Assembly: GCF_038738535.1 (NCBI RefSeq)
Contig: NZ_CP046128.1
Span: 558,001-622,000 of the forward strand
Reading direction: 5' to 3'
Origin: Bacillus pumilus
Lineage (GTDB): Bacteria > Bacillota > Bacilli > Bacillales > Bacillaceae
DNA: 64,000 nucleotides
This document shows, piece by piece, positions 47,065-58,738 of the stretch. Within the stretch, counting starts at the first letter, position 1. Each line of letters begins with the position of its first letter. The position numbers and the translations under genes were made by a program. The notes under the pieces were generated by a model. That model made no database searches and was not told the origin of the DNA. It saw only the letters and a list, made by a program, of their open reading frames with translations.

Positions 47065-48470
47065 ATGAAGAGTGTGGTGTCTTTGGGGTTTGGGGACACG
47101 AAGAAGCCCCGCAAATCACATATTACGGATTGCATAGCCTTCAGCACCGAGGACAAGAAGGTGCGGGAATCATTGCAACAGATGGTGAGAACCTGACATC
47201 ACACAAAGGCCTTGGACTGATTACGGAAGTCTTTCAAAACGGTGAGCTAAAGGATTTGAAAGGAAAAGGGGCGATCGGACACGTTCGGTATGCGACAGCA
47301 GGCGGAGGCGGCTTTGAAAATGTGCAGCCCCTCTTCTTCCGCTCGCAAAACAACGGCAGTCTTGCCCTTGCTCATAATGGAAACTTAGTGAATGCAACGC
47401 AGTTAAAGCAGCAGCTAGAGAACCAAGGGAGCATTTTCCAGACCTCTTCTGATACCGAAGTGCTGGCTCATTTAATTAAGCGCAGCGGGCATATTGAATT
47501 AAAAGAGCAGATCAAAAATGCGCTGTCCATGCTGAAAGGAGCATATGCTTTCTTAATCATGACGGAAACAGAAATGATCGTGGCTCTTGATCCGAACGGC
47601 TTACGCCCGCTTTCACTTGGTATGCTTGGAGATGCTTATGTCGTCGCTTCTGAAACATGTGCATTTGATGTCGTCGGCGCTACGTATTTACGTGATGTGG
47701 AGCCTGGCGAAATGCTGATCATTAATGATGAAGGCTTGAAATCTGAGCGCTTCTCGATGAACATTAACCGCAGCATGTGCAGCATGGAATACATTTATTT
47801 CTCAAGACCTGACAGCAATATCAACGGCATCAATGTGCATAGTGCGAGAAAGAATCTAGGCAAAAAGCTTGCCGAAGAAGCGCATGTCGAAGCAGATGTT
47901 GTGACAGGTGTACCAGATTCCAGTATTTCTGCAGCGATTGGATATGCCGAAGCAACAGGTATTCCGTATGAGCTCGGTTTGATTAAAAACCGTTATGTCG
48001 GCCGGACCTTTATCCAGCCGTCTCAAGCATTGCGTGAGCAGGGCGTACGGATGAAGCTGTCTGCTGTGCGCGGGGTTGTCGAAGGAAAGCGTGTTGTGAT
48101 GGTGGATGATTCCATCGTACGCGGTACAACGAGCCGCAGAATTGTCACGATGCTAAGAGAAGCGGGTGCGACGGAAGTCCATGTACGCATTAGTTCACCG
48201 CCAATCGCGCATCCATGTTTTTATGGAATTGATACGTCCACACACGAAGAGCTGATTGCTTCTTCTCATTCAGTGGAAGAAATTAGACAGGAAATCGGTG
48301 CAGACTCCATTGCATTTTTATCTGTAGACGGTTTAATGGACGGGATTGGCAGGAAGTATGATGATCCGCAGCGCGGTCAGTGTTTAGCATGCTTTACTGG
48401 TAAATACCCGACTGAAATTTATGAAGATACAGTTCTTCCGCATGTGAAGGAAACGGTCCTGACGAAATAA
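47040..48470 (+). CDS. purF: Amidophosphoribosyltransferase PurF
   Basis: PurF makes phosphoribosylamine from PRPP and glutamine, the first committed step. From ATG 47040 it has 476 residues and begins with an 11-residue propeptide [11 protein letters not shown] before Cys12, the N-terminal nucleophile freed by cleavage in the B. subtilis enzyme (known of the family). The PRPP loop is [16 protein letters not shown]. Cys residues in the C-terminal half (GQCLACF) fit the [4Fe-4S] cluster of the Bacillus type. GGAGCGA precedes the start inside purL. Confidence 0.97.
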   Translation: MLAEIRGLNEECGVFGVWGHEEAPQITYYGLHSLQHRGQEGAGIIATDGENLTSHKGLGLITEVFQNGELKDLKGKGAIGHVRYATAGGGGFENVQPLFFRSQNNGSLALAHNGNLVNATQLKQQLENQGSIFQTSSDTEVLAHLIKRSGHIELKEQIKNALSMLKGAYAFLIMTETEMIVALDPNGLRPLSLGMLGDAYVVASETCAFDVVGATYLRDVEPGEMLIINDEGLKSERFSMNINRSMCSMEYIYFSRPDSNINGINVHSARKNLGKKLAEEAHVEADVVTGVPDSSISAAIGYAEATGIPYELGLIKNRYVGRTFIQPSQALREQGVRMKLSAVRGVVEGKRVVMVDDSIVRGTTSRRIVTMLREAGATEVHVRISSPPIAHPCFYGIDTSTHEELIASSHSVEEIRQEIGADSIAFLSVDGLMDGIGRKYDDPQRGQCLACFTGKYPTEIYEDTVLPHVKETVLTK

Positions 48471-48480
48471 TCGAATAAAG

Positions 48481-48515
48481 GAGCAGCAGTCAAGATGAGT
48501 TGATATGCTGCTCTT
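48481..48515 (+). other. Hairpin between purF and purM
   Basis: GAGCAGCA pairs with TGCTGCTC across 17 bases, followed by only three T residues. It lies in the 95-base gap between purF and purM, the longest inside the operon. It may be an mRNA-processing or stability element or a weak terminator. Confidence 0.5.
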
Positions 48516-48565
48516 TCATTCTGCCGAAAATACATGGAAAGCAGCAGCTAAAAGGAGTGAATGGG

Positions 48566-49606
48566 ATGTCAGAAGCATATAAAAACGCCGGTGTCGACAT
48601 CGAAGCAGGGTACGAAGCCGTCAAACGAATGAAAACACACGTAGAACGTACAAAACGAGCAGGTGTCATGGGCGCTCTAGGTGGATTTGGCGGTATGTTT
48701 GATCTATCTGAGCTGCCATATAAAAAGCCCGTTCTTGTTTCAGGAACAGATGGTGTCGGAACGAAATTAAAGCTTGCCTTTTTAATGGATAAACACGATA
48801 CGATCGGCGTCGATGCCGTGGCCATGTGTGTCAACGATGTGCTTGCACAAGGGGCAGAACCGCTCTTTTTCTTAGATTACTTAGCCGTTGGAAAAGCAGA
48901 TCCGCTAAAAATTGAATCCATTGTCAAAGGGGTGGCTGACGGCTGTGAGCAGTCTGGTTCAGCACTTGTCGGCGGTGAGACAGCCGAAATGCCAGGTCTT
49001 TACACAGAAGAAGAATATGATATTGCTGGTTTTTCGGTAGGTGTCGTTGAAAAGGATGAAATCGTGACAGGAGACAGCATCAAAGAGGGACATTTGCTCA
49101 TTGGACTGAGCTCAAGCGGAATTCATAGCAATGGCTACTCTCTCGTTCGTAAAGTCTTGCTGGAAGACGCTGGTCTTGACCTGCATCAAACGTATGAACC
49201 TTTTACAAGACCGCTCGGAGAAGAGCTTCTTGAACCGACAAAAATTTATGTGAAGCCCGTTCTCAAACAAGTGAAAGCCGGCAAAGTTGACGGCATGGCA
49301 CATGTGACAGGCGGCGGTTTTATTGAAAATTTACCACGTATGCTGCCTGAAGGTCTTGGCGTTGAGATTGATAACGGCTCATGGCCAGTGCCACCAATTT
49401 TCTCCTTTATTCAAGAAAAGGGTCAGTTGAAGGCAGAAGAGATGTTCAATGTGTTTAATATGGGCATTGGCTTTGTCTTAGCTGTAAAAGAGGACGATCT
49501 TGTGGATGTGATTAGTGAACTTGAACAAGATGGAGAGAAAGCATTTCTCATCGGTCGTGTTCAAAAAGGAGAAGGTGTCACATTCGGCGGTGGAAGCCTC
49601 TCATGA
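48566..49606 (+). CDS. purM: AIR synthase PurM
   Basis: PurM closes FGAM to AIR with ATP. The 346-residue protein shows [35 protein letters not shown], DCxN-like [19 protein letters not shown] and the [14 protein letters not shown] loop. The ATG at 48566 has AAAGGAGTG 9 bases ahead; the open frame further upstream has no support. Overlaps purN by 4 bases. Confidence 0.96.
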   Translation: MSEAYKNAGVDIEAGYEAVKRMKTHVERTKRAGVMGALGGFGGMFDLSELPYKKPVLVSGTDGVGTKLKLAFLMDKHDTIGVDAVAMCVNDVLAQGAEPLFFLDYLAVGKADPLKIESIVKGVADGCEQSGSALVGGETAEMPGLYTEEEYDIAGFSVGVVEKDEIVTGDSIKEGHLLIGLSSSGIHSNGYSLVRKVLLEDAGLDLHQTYEPFTRPLGEELLEPTKIYVKPVLKQVKAGKVDGMAHVTGGGFIENLPRMLPEGLGVEIDNGSWPVPPIFSFIQEKGQLKAEEMFNVFNMGIGFVLAVKEDDLVDVISELEQDGEKAFLIGRVQKGEGVTFGGGSLS

Positions 49607-50172
49607 AGAAGTTTGCTATCTTCGCCTCTGGAAGCGGGACAAACTTTCAAGCCATTATAGATACGTTAAAAGAAGAACAGTGGCAGGCAGAGGCCGCCAT
49701 TGTGATTTGTGATAAACCGGGTGCGAAGGTGCTGGAGCGTGCTGAGAAAGAGGGCATTGCCTCCTTTGCTTTTACCCCGAAGGCTTTTCCGAATAAAGCC
49801 GCTTTTGAACAAACGATCATCGAACAGCTCAGGCTTCATGAAGTGGAATGGGTTTTCCTTGCTGGGTATATGAGACTGATCGGTCCGACATTACTTGAAG
49901 CGTATAGAGGGAAAATCGTGAATATCCACCCATCCTTGCTGCCAGCCTTCCCAGGTCTTGATGCCATCGGACAAGCCTATCAAGCAGGCGTCAAAGTGGC
50001 AGGCATCACCGTCCATTTTGTCGATGAAGGGATGGATACCGGTCCGATTATTGATCAATCGGCGATTTATATTGAACAAGGTGAAGAGCTTGAATCGATT
50101 GAAAAAAGAATGCATGAACTAGAACACACACTATATCCAAAAGTGATCAAATCACTTTTAGAATTATCTTAA
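49603..50172 (+). CDS. purN: Phosphoribosylglycinamide formyltransferase PurN
   Basis: PurN transfers a formyl group from 10-formyltetrahydrofolate to GAR. 189 residues. It begins [17 protein letters not shown], has [12 protein letters not shown] and the catalytic [19 protein letters not shown] with Asn/His, and later [14 protein letters not shown]. It overlaps purM by 4 bases and is followed by purH 15 bases later. Confidence 0.97.
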   Translation: MKKFAIFASGSGTNFQAIIDTLKEEQWQAEAAIVICDKPGAKVLERAEKEGIASFAFTPKAFPNKAAFEQTIIEQLRLHEVEWVFLAGYMRLIGPTLLEAYRGKIVNIHPSLLPAFPGLDAIGQAYQAGVKVAGITVHFVDEGMDTGPIIDQSAIYIEQGEELESIEKRMHELEHTLYPKVIKSLLELS

Positions 50173-50187
50173 TGAGGTGACGAAGGC

Positions 50188-51726
50188 ATGACGATCAAAC
50201 GCGCATTAATCAGTGTTTCCGATAAAACGAATCTTGTACCTTTTGTGAAAGAATTAACAGAACTTGGCGTTGAAGTGATTTCAACTGGAGGTACACATAA
50301 GCTTCTTCAAGAGAACGGCATTGATGTCATTGGGATTTCTGAAGTCACTGGATTCCCTGAAATCATGGACGGACGACTCAAAACGCTTCACCCGAACATT
50401 CATGGTGGACTTTTGGCAGTGAGAGAAAACGATGAGCATATGGCACAGATTGAAAAGCATGGCATTCAGCCGATTGATCTTGTTGTCGTGAATCTCTATC
50501 CATTCAAAGAGACGATCTCAAAAGACGATGTGACGTATGAAGAAGCGATTGAAAACATTGATATTGGCGGACCGGGAATGCTTCGTGCGGCATCGAAAAA
50601 CCACCAAGACGTCACAGTGATTGTCGATCCTCGTGATTATGATACAGTCGTTCAGCAAATCAAAGAAGGCGGCGTGCCGCTAGAGAAAAAACGTGAGCTT
50701 GCGGCGAAGGTATTCCGTCATACGGCTGCTTACGATGCCCTCATTGCGGATTATTTAACGAACTATGTTGGCGAAACAGAGCCAGAGCAGTTCACCGTCA
50801 CGTTTGAGAAAAAACAATCCCTTCGTTATGGAGAAAACCCGCACCAAGCGGCGACTTTCTATGAAAATGCTCTTCCAAGCAAAGGCTCTTTAGCTACTGC
50901 AGCGCAATTACACGGAAAAGAACTTTCCTACAACAATATCAAAGATGCAGATGCAGCTCTTCAAATCGTACGAGAATTTACGGAGCCAGCGGCTGTGGCT
51001 GTAAAACATATGAATCCGTGCGGCGTTGGTACAGGAGAAACGATTGCTGAAGCCTTTGACCGTGCATTCAAAGCAGATGAAACCTCTATTTTTGGCGGCA
51101 TTGTGGCGCTTAACCGTGAAGTAGACAAACAAACGGCAGACGTGCTGCATACGATTTTCTTAGAAATTGTTATCGCCCCATCCTTTAGCCAAGAAGCACT
51201 TGACGTGTTAACAGCGAAAAAGAATCTTCGCCTATTAACACTAGATGTAGAAGCGGATCTTGAGAAAAAAGAAAAGCAGCTGACAAGTGTCCATGGCGGA
51301 CTGCTCGTGCAGGATATTGACACGTACGGCTTAGAGGAAGCAACCATCTCTATTCCAACGAAAAGAGAACCAACAGAAGACGAATGGAAAGATTTAAAGC
51401 TTGCATGGAAAGTCGTCAAGCATGTGAAATCAAACGCCATTGTCCTTGCAAAAGATCAAATGACAGCAGGTATCGGCGCTGGTCAGATGAACCGTGTGGG
51501 CTCAGCGAACATTGCGATTGAACAAGCAGGTGAAAAAGCGAAAGGAAGCGCACTAGGCTCTGATGCATTCTTCCCAATGGGCGATACAGTGGAAGCTGCT
51601 GCGAAGGCAGGCGTCACAGCGATCATCCAGCCAGGCGGTTCCATTCGTGATGAAGAATCGATTCAAAAGGCAGATAAATACGGCATCGCCATGGTCTTCA
51701 CTGGCGTTAGACATTTCAAACATTAA
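50188..51726 (+). CDS. purH: AICAR transformylase / IMP cyclohydrolase PurH
   Basis: PurH is the bifunctional enzyme that formylates AICAR and closes the ring to IMP. The 512-residue chain has the N-terminal MGS-like cyclohydrolase domain ([36 protein letters not shown]) and from about residue 200 the transformylase domain with [14 protein letters not shown] and [27 protein letters not shown] lies before the ATG. Confidence 0.97.
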   Translation: MTIKRALISVSDKTNLVPFVKELTELGVEVISTGGTHKLLQENGIDVIGISEVTGFPEIMDGRLKTLHPNIHGGLLAVRENDEHMAQIEKHGIQPIDLVVVNLYPFKETISKDDVTYEEAIENIDIGGPGMLRAASKNHQDVTVIVDPRDYDTVVQQIKEGGVPLEKKRELAAKVFRHTAAYDALIADYLTNYVGETEPEQFTVTFEKKQSLRYGENPHQAATFYENALPSKGSLATAAQLHGKELSYNNIKDADAALQIVREFTEPAAVAVKHMNPCGVGTGETIAEAFDRAFKADETSIFGGIVALNREVDKQTADVLHTIFLEIVIAPSFSQEALDVLTAKKNLRLLTLDVEADLEKKEKQLTSVHGGLLVQDIDTYGLEEATISIPTKREPTEDEWKDLKLAWKVVKHVKSNAIVLAKDQMTAGIGAGQMNRVGSANIAIEQAGEKAKGSALGSDAFFPMGDTVEAAAKAGVTAIIQPGGSIRDEESIQKADKYGIAMVFTGVRHFKH

Positions 51727-53013
<1,287 letters not shown>

Positions 53014-53014
53014 T

Positions 53015-53055
53015 CAAAACACCTTTCTATCTGTCGAGATGGAAAGGTGTTTTTT
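53015..53055 (+). terminator. Terminator of the pur operon
   Basis: AAAACACCTTTC pairs with GAAAGGTGTTTT across 13 bases, followed by T residues. Confidence 0.93.
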
Positions 53056-53124
53056 GTTCGTGAGAAGGGATGCCGATTGAATATGAAGAAGTAATATGGG
53101 ATCACGAGTTGATGGGGAGTCAGT

Positions 53125-53316
53125 ATGATCATTCAAGGAATCATTCTATTTGCAATCGTATTACTTATTTTATTTGTCGTGTTCTCAAATCTCATCATGA
53201 ATGAAGCAAGAAAGCAAAACAAAGTCAAAAAGAGATCAGCCATGATGTATATGAGCATGTCTATATTGGTGAGTATGGCGATTGTCTCATCCATTTGGAA
53301 GTTCTTTATTAACTGA
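53125..53316 (+). CDS. Small two-span membrane protein
   Basis: A 63-residue protein with two hydrophobic helices, GIILFAIVLLILFVVFSNLI and a second at residues about 40-60, joined by a basic loop RKQNKVKKRS. GGGGAGT lies about 7 bases before the ATG. It comes 22 bases before yodP on the same strand, so they may be co-transcribed. Function unknown; family not recognised. Confidence 0.7.
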   Translation: MIIQGIILFAIVLLILFVVFSNLIMNEARKQNKVKKRSAMMYMSMSILVSMAIVSSIWKFFIN

Positions 53317-53338
53317 TTCATAAGAGAGGAATGAGTGT

Positions 53339-54184
53339 ATGGTGCAATTGAAGAAACTTGCAAACGAGCGTTTTTCTGCCTTGATCTGTATTGATTCATT
53401 TAATGAGCGAATCCGTTTAGATGATTATAGCGGCAGGGTGCGGGATGTCATTCAGTCAGTTCTTCAGGAAGCGGCGGACTGCAAGGCTTCTAAGGTCATT
53501 GTGAAAGTAAGACGTGAGCATGTACCTCTTTTTTTAGAAAAAGGCTTTCGGCTTGAAGGCGTGTTTTCTCATTATTTTCTTGGAAGTGATGCGTACGGCA
53601 TGTCGCTTTTTCTCACTGAGGATCGAATGAACAGTTCGTATTGGCTGGAGGAAGATGAGATCGTCGCATCCATTCAAGCGAAAGAGATCAAAAAAGACCA
53701 AGGCACATGGCAGGATGAGTATGTGTTGAGGAAAGCCGATCCGAAGGATATTCACAAGCTGGCAAAGCTCTATGATACGGTCTTTGAAACGTATCCCACG
53801 CCAATGAACGAGCCAGATTATATCCAAAAGGTAATGGAGGAAGGGACTGTCTTTTATGCCGTTGAACATGACGGACACATTGTGAGTGCGGCATCCGCTG
53901 AAATCAATGCGCCGTATGGCCATGCGGAATTAACAGATTGTGCGACCCTTCCATCATACAGAAAACTAGGATTCATGTATCATTTGATTCTAGCACTTGA
54001 AAAAGAACTCCAGTCGATGCATATCTATGTCTTTTATTCTCTTGCACGTGCACTGTCCTATGGAATGAATCAAGTGTTTTATCAGCTTGGTTATACGTAT
54101 ACCGGGCGCTTCCAAAACAACTGCTATATTTTTGACAAAATTGAAGATATGAATCTATGGGTCAAAACGCCGAATGAATCATGA
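53339..54184 (+). CDS. yodP: Beta-lysine N6-acetyltransferase AblB/YodP-type
   Basis: A 281-residue GNAT acetyltransferase matching YodP of B. subtilis and AblB of archaea, which acetylate beta-lysine to N-epsilon-acetyl-beta-lysine. Residues 1-115 form a non-canonical N-terminal domain (LDDYSGRVRDVIQSVLQEA), and the GNAT domain follows with YVLRKADPKDIHKLAKLYDTVFETYP and the acetyl-CoA loop ATLPSYRKLGFMYHL. No lysine 2,3-aminomutase (kamA/ablA) lies next to it, which is unusual. Its stop overlaps the convergent PucR-type gene by 6 bases. Confidence 0.88.
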   Translation: MVQLKKLANERFSALICIDSFNERIRLDDYSGRVRDVIQSVLQEAADCKASKVIVKVRREHVPLFLEKGFRLEGVFSHYFLGSDAYGMSLFLTEDRMNSSYWLEEDEIVASIQAKEIKKDQGTWQDEYVLRKADPKDIHKLAKLYDTVFETYPTPMNEPDYIQKVMEEGTVFYAVEHDGHIVSAASAEINAPYGHAELTDCATLPSYRKLGFMYHLILALEKELQSMHIYVFYSLARALSYGMNQVFYQLGYTYTGRFQNNCYIFDKIEDMNLWVKTPNES

Positions 54185-55837
54185 AATGGTTCTCATCTGA
54201 TCTAGCAGACCAGATAGACGGTACGCCATGATACTGAGCTGCAGCTTCATCCGATCATCAGTGGATTTGAGGCTGCAGCCTGTTCTCGTTTCAATTTGTT
54301 TCAGCCGGTAGCTTAATGTATGTCTATGAATAAACAATTCTCCCGCAGATTTTTGAATATTTTCATTGTGTGCCAAATACACTTCGAGTGTATGGATCAG
54401 GTCAGCCCCTTGTTTTTTCGTATAAAGCAAAGGACTTAACAGCTCCACATAAAAATCATGCAAATTCATACCTGCTTCATTCATTTCAAGAAGCATGCCA
54501 TATAAGCCGAGCTTTTGATAATGAATGATGCTTTCGTCTGTTTTTAAAAGCGGAAGGAGCCTTGCTGCATACTGCGCTTCCTTCGCACTTTTTGCAAAGA
54601 GACTGATCTGGTCATAGGCTCTCCCGATGCCAATTACAATCGGATGGACGGGAAAAAAATACGACCAAGTGCTCCGGCACTCCTCTGCTGCGCGATACCA
54701 CTCTGCTTCTTGAAACGCTTTTTTTCCTGCGGGTGTCAGGACAAAAATGGAATCGAGCCTTGCCTTTAGTAAAAAGGGAATATGTCTGCGTTCAAATATC
54801 GACGTGAGTAATTGAGAGAGGCGCTGCATCATTTGATGATCGAGCTGTGTGTGCTGATGCTGAAATTGAAAGTAGATAACCACCTGCTCCTCGCTCATAT
54901 CATATTGCAGCTTTGTTGCTTGTTCGACCACGTAGCTTTCTTCTGTATATTGCTGCTGCAAAATATCATCTAACAAATGTCCCTGCATTTGGTTTTCTGT
55001 ATCTTGAATGGCCTTTTGCTTCAGCCATTCAATCGCATACACTGCCCCGGCATGCTCGATGGCAATCGCGTCGAGATGATGCCACGTATCCTTTTTCTTT
55101 AAAGACACAATAAACCCGAAAATATCACCCATCGCAATCACCGGACATGCGGCGAGGACAAACGCTCCGCACGTGTCATAGACGAGCCGGCCTTTCTCCT
55201 CTGCCTGCTTAAGAAGGGGCATGGTTTCAATTGGTTCACGATCTGTCAGAAAGCCAAAGGCAGGAGAGTACGTCACTTCATCTTTGATGAGATGAGCCGC
55301 TGTTTGATGTAAAAAGACATCAAGCACGACAATGTTCGCTGCAGTGAGATGTGCCAGTTCATCTGTAATTTGCGTCACATTTTTATTCCTTACATTTAAT
55401 TGGGTCAGTCTTTGATGAATCGCTGATGAATATTTAAGCTGATGGAGCTGACTGCTCACGATTTGTTCTAGGACGGCTTTTGTAATGTCTGAGAAATTGA
55501 TGTGCGGCGGAATTTCGATGAGCGGAATGCCGCTATTTTTCGCCGCTTGAATGAGTGATGTTGGAATTTCCGTTAAGTATACGCCTTTATAAATGGCAAT
55601 GGCTGAAAGCCTGTGAGATTGAATCAATTCCTCAAGCCGGGCGCGTCTTTCTTGATTGTCTGCAAGTCCAAAGCCTGTTGTGACGAGTAATTCCCCTTCG
55701 GAAAGCCTCGAGGTGTCCTCGATAATTTCCACGATGGTCACCCACTGTATGAGGCGGTCCAGTCCATTTTCTCCAGCAAGCAGCTTTGTTCCCTTCATGA
55801 TATCGAGCGAGAGTGCATCTTTGACGAGAATCGCCAT
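54179..55837 (-). CDS. PucR-family transcriptional regulator of the yod cluster
   Basis: A 552-residue regulator: N-terminal PucR purine-regulator-like domain (KDALSLDIMKGTKLLAGENG), a central GGDEF-like/GAF-type stretch with no cyclase motif, and a C-terminal HTH of the CdaR/PucR type, ENIQKSAGELFIHRHTLSYRL (near residues 505-530). It lies between yodP and yodT, convergent with the first and divergent from the second, which starts 191 bases away. It probably senses a catabolite of this pathway and activates yodT-S-R-Q. Such a regulator is not adjacent to the B. subtilis yod operon as I recall it. Confidence 0.85.
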   Translation of the reverse strand: MAILVKDALSLDIMKGTKLLAGENGLDRLIQWVTIVEIIEDTSRLSEGELLVTTGFGLADNQERRARLEELIQSHRLSAIAIYKGVYLTEIPTSLIQAAKNSGIPLIEIPPHINFSDITKAVLEQIVSSQLHQLKYSSAIHQRLTQLNVRNKNVTQITDELAHLTAANIVVLDVFLHQTAAHLIKDEVTYSPAFGFLTDREPIETMPLLKQAEEKGRLVYDTCGAFVLAACPVIAMGDIFGFIVSLKKKDTWHHLDAIAIEHAGAVYAIEWLKQKAIQDTENQMQGHLLDDILQQQYTEESYVVEQATKLQYDMSEEQVVIYFQFQHQHTQLDHQMMQRLSQLLTSIFERRHIPFLLKARLDSIFVLTPAGKKAFQEAEWYRAAEECRSTWSYFFPVHPIVIGIGRAYDQISLFAKSAKEAQYAARLLPLLKTDESIIHYQKLGLYGMLLEMNEAGMNLHDFYVELLSPLLYTKKQGADLIHTLEVYLAHNENIQKSAGELFIHRHTLSYRLKQIETRTGCSLKSTDDRMKLQLSIMAYRLSGLLDQMRTIS

Positions 55838-56028
55838 AGACTCATGACCTCCTTTTGAACACTCTTATACACGATGTATAAAAAATGCGTGTGAAATTCG
55901 GGCATGTGGCGAATGGAGGATGACTGCCCTCTTGATTAAGCTAATCTTATAACAAGTATACAAAATTTTCTTGCGATTCATGAAAAAAGAAAGATGCAGC
56001 TGCTGACAAGAGAGGGAGGAATGGCAAA

Positions 56029-57393
56029 GTGGAGACCCGGGATTACTTAATCAAACCGATGTTGAATCAGCATTATCCTGTGGCTGTGAAAGGAGAGGGG
56101 ATTTATTTATATGATCGGGACGGAAAAAAATATATAGATGGCTCATCGGGGGCTGTCACGGCAAGTATTGGACATGGCATACGTGAGATCATTGATGCCA
56201 TGACAGAGCAAGCGAAAAAAGTGAGCTTTACGTACAGATCGCAATTCACAAATGAACCAGCAGAAGAACTTGCCTATGAATTGAGTACGCTTTGCCCAGG
56301 TAACCTGAACTGGTCTTTTTTTGTCGGAAGCGGATCAGAGGCAACGGAAACGGCTATGAAAATTGCTATTCAGCATTGGCAGGAGCAGGGGAAGGCTGAG
56401 AAAAATCACATTATCTCAAGATGGATGAGTTATCACGGCATCACACTCGGTGCGCTGTCGATGTCAGGACATATTGCAAGGAGAGAGCGCTTTGAACCAT
56501 TGCTCGAAAAGCACCCGGTGCTGTCTCCGCCATATAGCTATCGTTCATGGCTGCCAAAGGAAGAGGTCAAGCAGGTCGAATGGTATGTCCAGGAATTTAA
56601 AACCGTCATTCAGCGTATAGGAAAAGAGAGGATTGCCGCTTTTATTGCAGAGCCGATTGTTGGAGCATCGGGAGCGGCGCTTGTACCGCCAGACGGATAT
56701 TTTGAAGCGATGAAGCGTGTCTGTGAGGAAAACGATATTTTAATGATTGCAGACGAAGTCATGACAGGCTTTGGACGAACTGGGAAAATGTTTGCGATGG
56801 AACATTGGGGCGTCGTACCAGATATTATGGTTCTCGGCAAAGGCATGAGTGCCGGCTATTCACAGATTGCGGCAGCGGTCTCAGCGGATCATGTTATCGC
56901 ACCGATTCTGAGCGGTTCAGGTTCTGTGATGGCAGGTCACACCTATAGCGGCAATCCGCTTTCAGCAGCCGTCTCACTAGCCGTCATTCGATATATGAAA
57001 AAACATCAGCTTCCTGAACGAGCTGATCTGTCTGGCCGATATTTAATGAATGCTTTAAAGGATTTGCAAACAAACCATTTCATCATAGGAGATGTGAGAG
57101 GAAAGGGACTGCTCATTGGCATTGAGTTTGTCGCAGACCGCTTATCGAAAACACCATTTCCTGCCCATGCTCAAATGACGCATTTAGTCGTTGAGACGGC
57201 CAAGCAAAATGGATTGCTTGTTTATCCGGCAAGCGCTGGAGAAGATGGAGTGGGAGGTGCAGCGGTCATGATTGCACCGCCGCTTTCCATCACGCAGCAG
57301 GAGATGGATGAACTCATTCAATTATTTGAGCAGACAATCATGCAGGTCGAACAAGAAGTCATCAATCGAGGGTTTTTCCCATCTGCGATGTAG
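56029..57393 (+). CDS. yodT: Class-III aminotransferase YodT
   Basis: A 454-residue class-III PLP-dependent aminotransferase similar to B. subtilis YodT. The PLP lysine is Lys271 in VLGKGMSAGYS, with IADEVMTGFGRTGKMFAM upstream and GSGSEATETAMKIA near residue 105 for the phosphate site. Start is GTG 56029 after GAGGGAGGA. It probably transaminates acetyl-beta-lysine to the 3-keto acid. First gene of a four-gene unit yodT-S-R-Q, with the next gene 9 bases away. Confidence 0.85.
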   Translation: METRDYLIKPMLNQHYPVAVKGEGIYLYDRDGKKYIDGSSGAVTASIGHGIREIIDAMTEQAKKVSFTYRSQFTNEPAEELAYELSTLCPGNLNWSFFVGSGSEATETAMKIAIQHWQEQGKAEKNHIISRWMSYHGITLGALSMSGHIARRERFEPLLEKHPVLSPPYSYRSWLPKEEVKQVEWYVQEFKTVIQRIGKERIAAFIAEPIVGASGAALVPPDGYFEAMKRVCEENDILMIADEVMTGFGRTGKMFAMEHWGVVPDIMVLGKGMSAGYSQIAAAVSADHVIAPILSGSGSVMAGHTYSGNPLSAAVSLAVIRYMKKHQLPERADLSGRYLMNALKDLQTNHFIIGDVRGKGLLIGIEFVADRLSKTPFPAHAQMTHLVVETAKQNGLLVYPASAGEDGVGGAAVMIAPPLSITQQEMDELIQLFEQTIMQVEQEVINRGFFPSAM

Positions 57394-57402
57394 GGAGGAA
57401 AG

Positions 57403-58092
57403 ATGATGAACAAAACAGTGAATGTAGATGAAGTGATCACGCATTTTAGGGACGGCATGACCATCATGTTTGGCGGGTTTGGCGGCGTAGGGTCTCCGCC
57501 ATCATTGATCGACACCATCCTAGAAGCCAATATCAAAGATCTGACATTGATCGGAAACGATGCAGGCTTCCCACAAATCGGTGTTGGCCGGCTGATCACA
57601 GAAGGAAGAGTCAAGAAGATCATTGCTTCTCATATTGGCTCAAATCCAATAGCCGGACAGAAAATGCAGGCAGGTACACTAGACGTTCATTTTTACCCGC
57701 AAGGCATTCTAGCAGAAAAAATTCGAGCAGGCGGGATGGGCTTGGCAGGCATTGTGACAGATGTCGGCATGGATAGCCTCAATCTCGATGAGAAGCAGCT
57801 CGTGCCGTTAAACGGAAAGACATATATCCTTGAGCCTGCGCTGACAGCGGATATTGCCATTGTGAATGCCCTCAAAGCAGACGAAGCAGGAAATCTGATA
57901 TTTGATAAAAGTGCACGGAATACAAACCCGATTGTGGCGATGGCAGGAGACTGGACCATTGCGGAAGTGGAAGAGATTGTGCCTGTGGGCAGTCTTCATC
58001 CAGAAGAAATCGTGACACCAGGCGTATTTGTGAACCAGATCGTGCAATCAAAAGGAGTGAACTGGACATGGGCATGGGAGACATCGATTTAA
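57403..58092 (+). CDS. yodS: CoA-transferase subunit A (YodS-type)
   Basis: The alpha subunit (229 residues) of a 3-oxoacid-type CoA transferase. It has the family signature MFGGFGGVGSPPSLID near the N-terminus and later GVGRLITEGRVKKIIASHIGSNP. With the beta subunit it would activate a keto acid, here likely the 3-keto-6-acetamidohexanoate made by the aminotransferase. TAGGGAGGAAAG precedes the ATG. Overlaps the beta subunit by 25 bases. Confidence 0.87.
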   Translation: MMNKTVNVDEVITHFRDGMTIMFGGFGGVGSPPSLIDTILEANIKDLTLIGNDAGFPQIGVGRLITEGRVKKIIASHIGSNPIAGQKMQAGTLDVHFYPQGILAEKIRAGGMGLAGIVTDVGMDSLNLDEKQLVPLNGKTYILEPALTADIAIVNALKADEAGNLIFDKSARNTNPIVAMAGDWTIAEVEEIVPVGSLHPEEIVTPGVFVNQIVQSKGVNWTWAWETSI

Positions 58093-58733
58093 GACACCGC
58101 ATAGCCAAACGCGCGGCGCAGGAAATTGAAGATGGTATGATCGTCAATCTAGGGATCGGCATCCCGACACTTGCAGCTGAATACATCCCAGCGCATTACA
58201 GCGTGTGGCTGCATGCAGAAAACGGCATTATGGGGGCAGGAGCCTCACCAGCACAAGGAGAAGAAGATCCGAATTTGTGCAATGCAGGCGGTTTTCCCAT
58301 TACATTAACAAAAGGCGGTTCATACATGGACAGCACGACAGCTTTTGGCATCATTCGGAAAGGTATGCTGGATATGACCATTTTAGGTGCACTTGAAGTA
58401 AGCAGTCAGGGTAATCTTGCGAATTGGATTGTGCCGGGCAAACGAGTACCGGGGATGGGCGGAGCGATTGAGCTTGCGCAAAAGGCGAAAAAGGTTGTGG
58501 TGGTGATGAGCCACCTTGATAAACACGGTGAGTCAAAGGTGAAATCTGCCTGTACACTGCCCTTAACCGCTAAGTCTTGTGTGGATCTGATTATTACGGA
58601 TATGGCAGTCATTGAGGTCAAATCACAGCTGCTCATTCTACGTGAAGTCATGCCGCCGTTTCAGCCGGAAGATGTCATAAGGGCGACAGACGCCCCATTA
58701 ATTTTAGCGCCCGATGTCAAATCTGTTGTGTAG
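58068..58733 (+). CDS. yodR: CoA-transferase subunit B (YodR-type)
   Basis: The beta subunit (221 residues). It carries VNLGIGIPTLAAEYIP and the catalytic glutamate in HAENGIMGAGASP (Glu51), which forms the enzyme-CoA thioester. GGFPITLTKGGSYMDSTTAF is also typical of the family. It overlaps subunit A and is 5 bases from the deacetylase gene. The pair matches YodR/YodS of B. subtilis, but in reverse order here. Confidence 0.87.
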   Translation: MGMGDIDLRHRIAKRAAQEIEDGMIVNLGIGIPTLAAEYIPAHYSVWLHAENGIMGAGASPAQGEEDPNLCNAGGFPITLTKGGSYMDSTTAFGIIRKGMLDMTILGALEVSSQGNLANWIVPGKRVPGMGGAIELAQKAKKVVVVMSHLDKHGESKVKSACTLPLTAKSCVDLIITDMAVIEVKSQLLILREVMPPFQPEDVIRATDAPLILAPDVKSVV

Positions 58734-58738
58734 AAAGG

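Noticed and set aside
50961-51440. 159-codon minus-strand frame within purH
   Set aside because: Serine- and threonine-rich mirror of purH codons; no start site.
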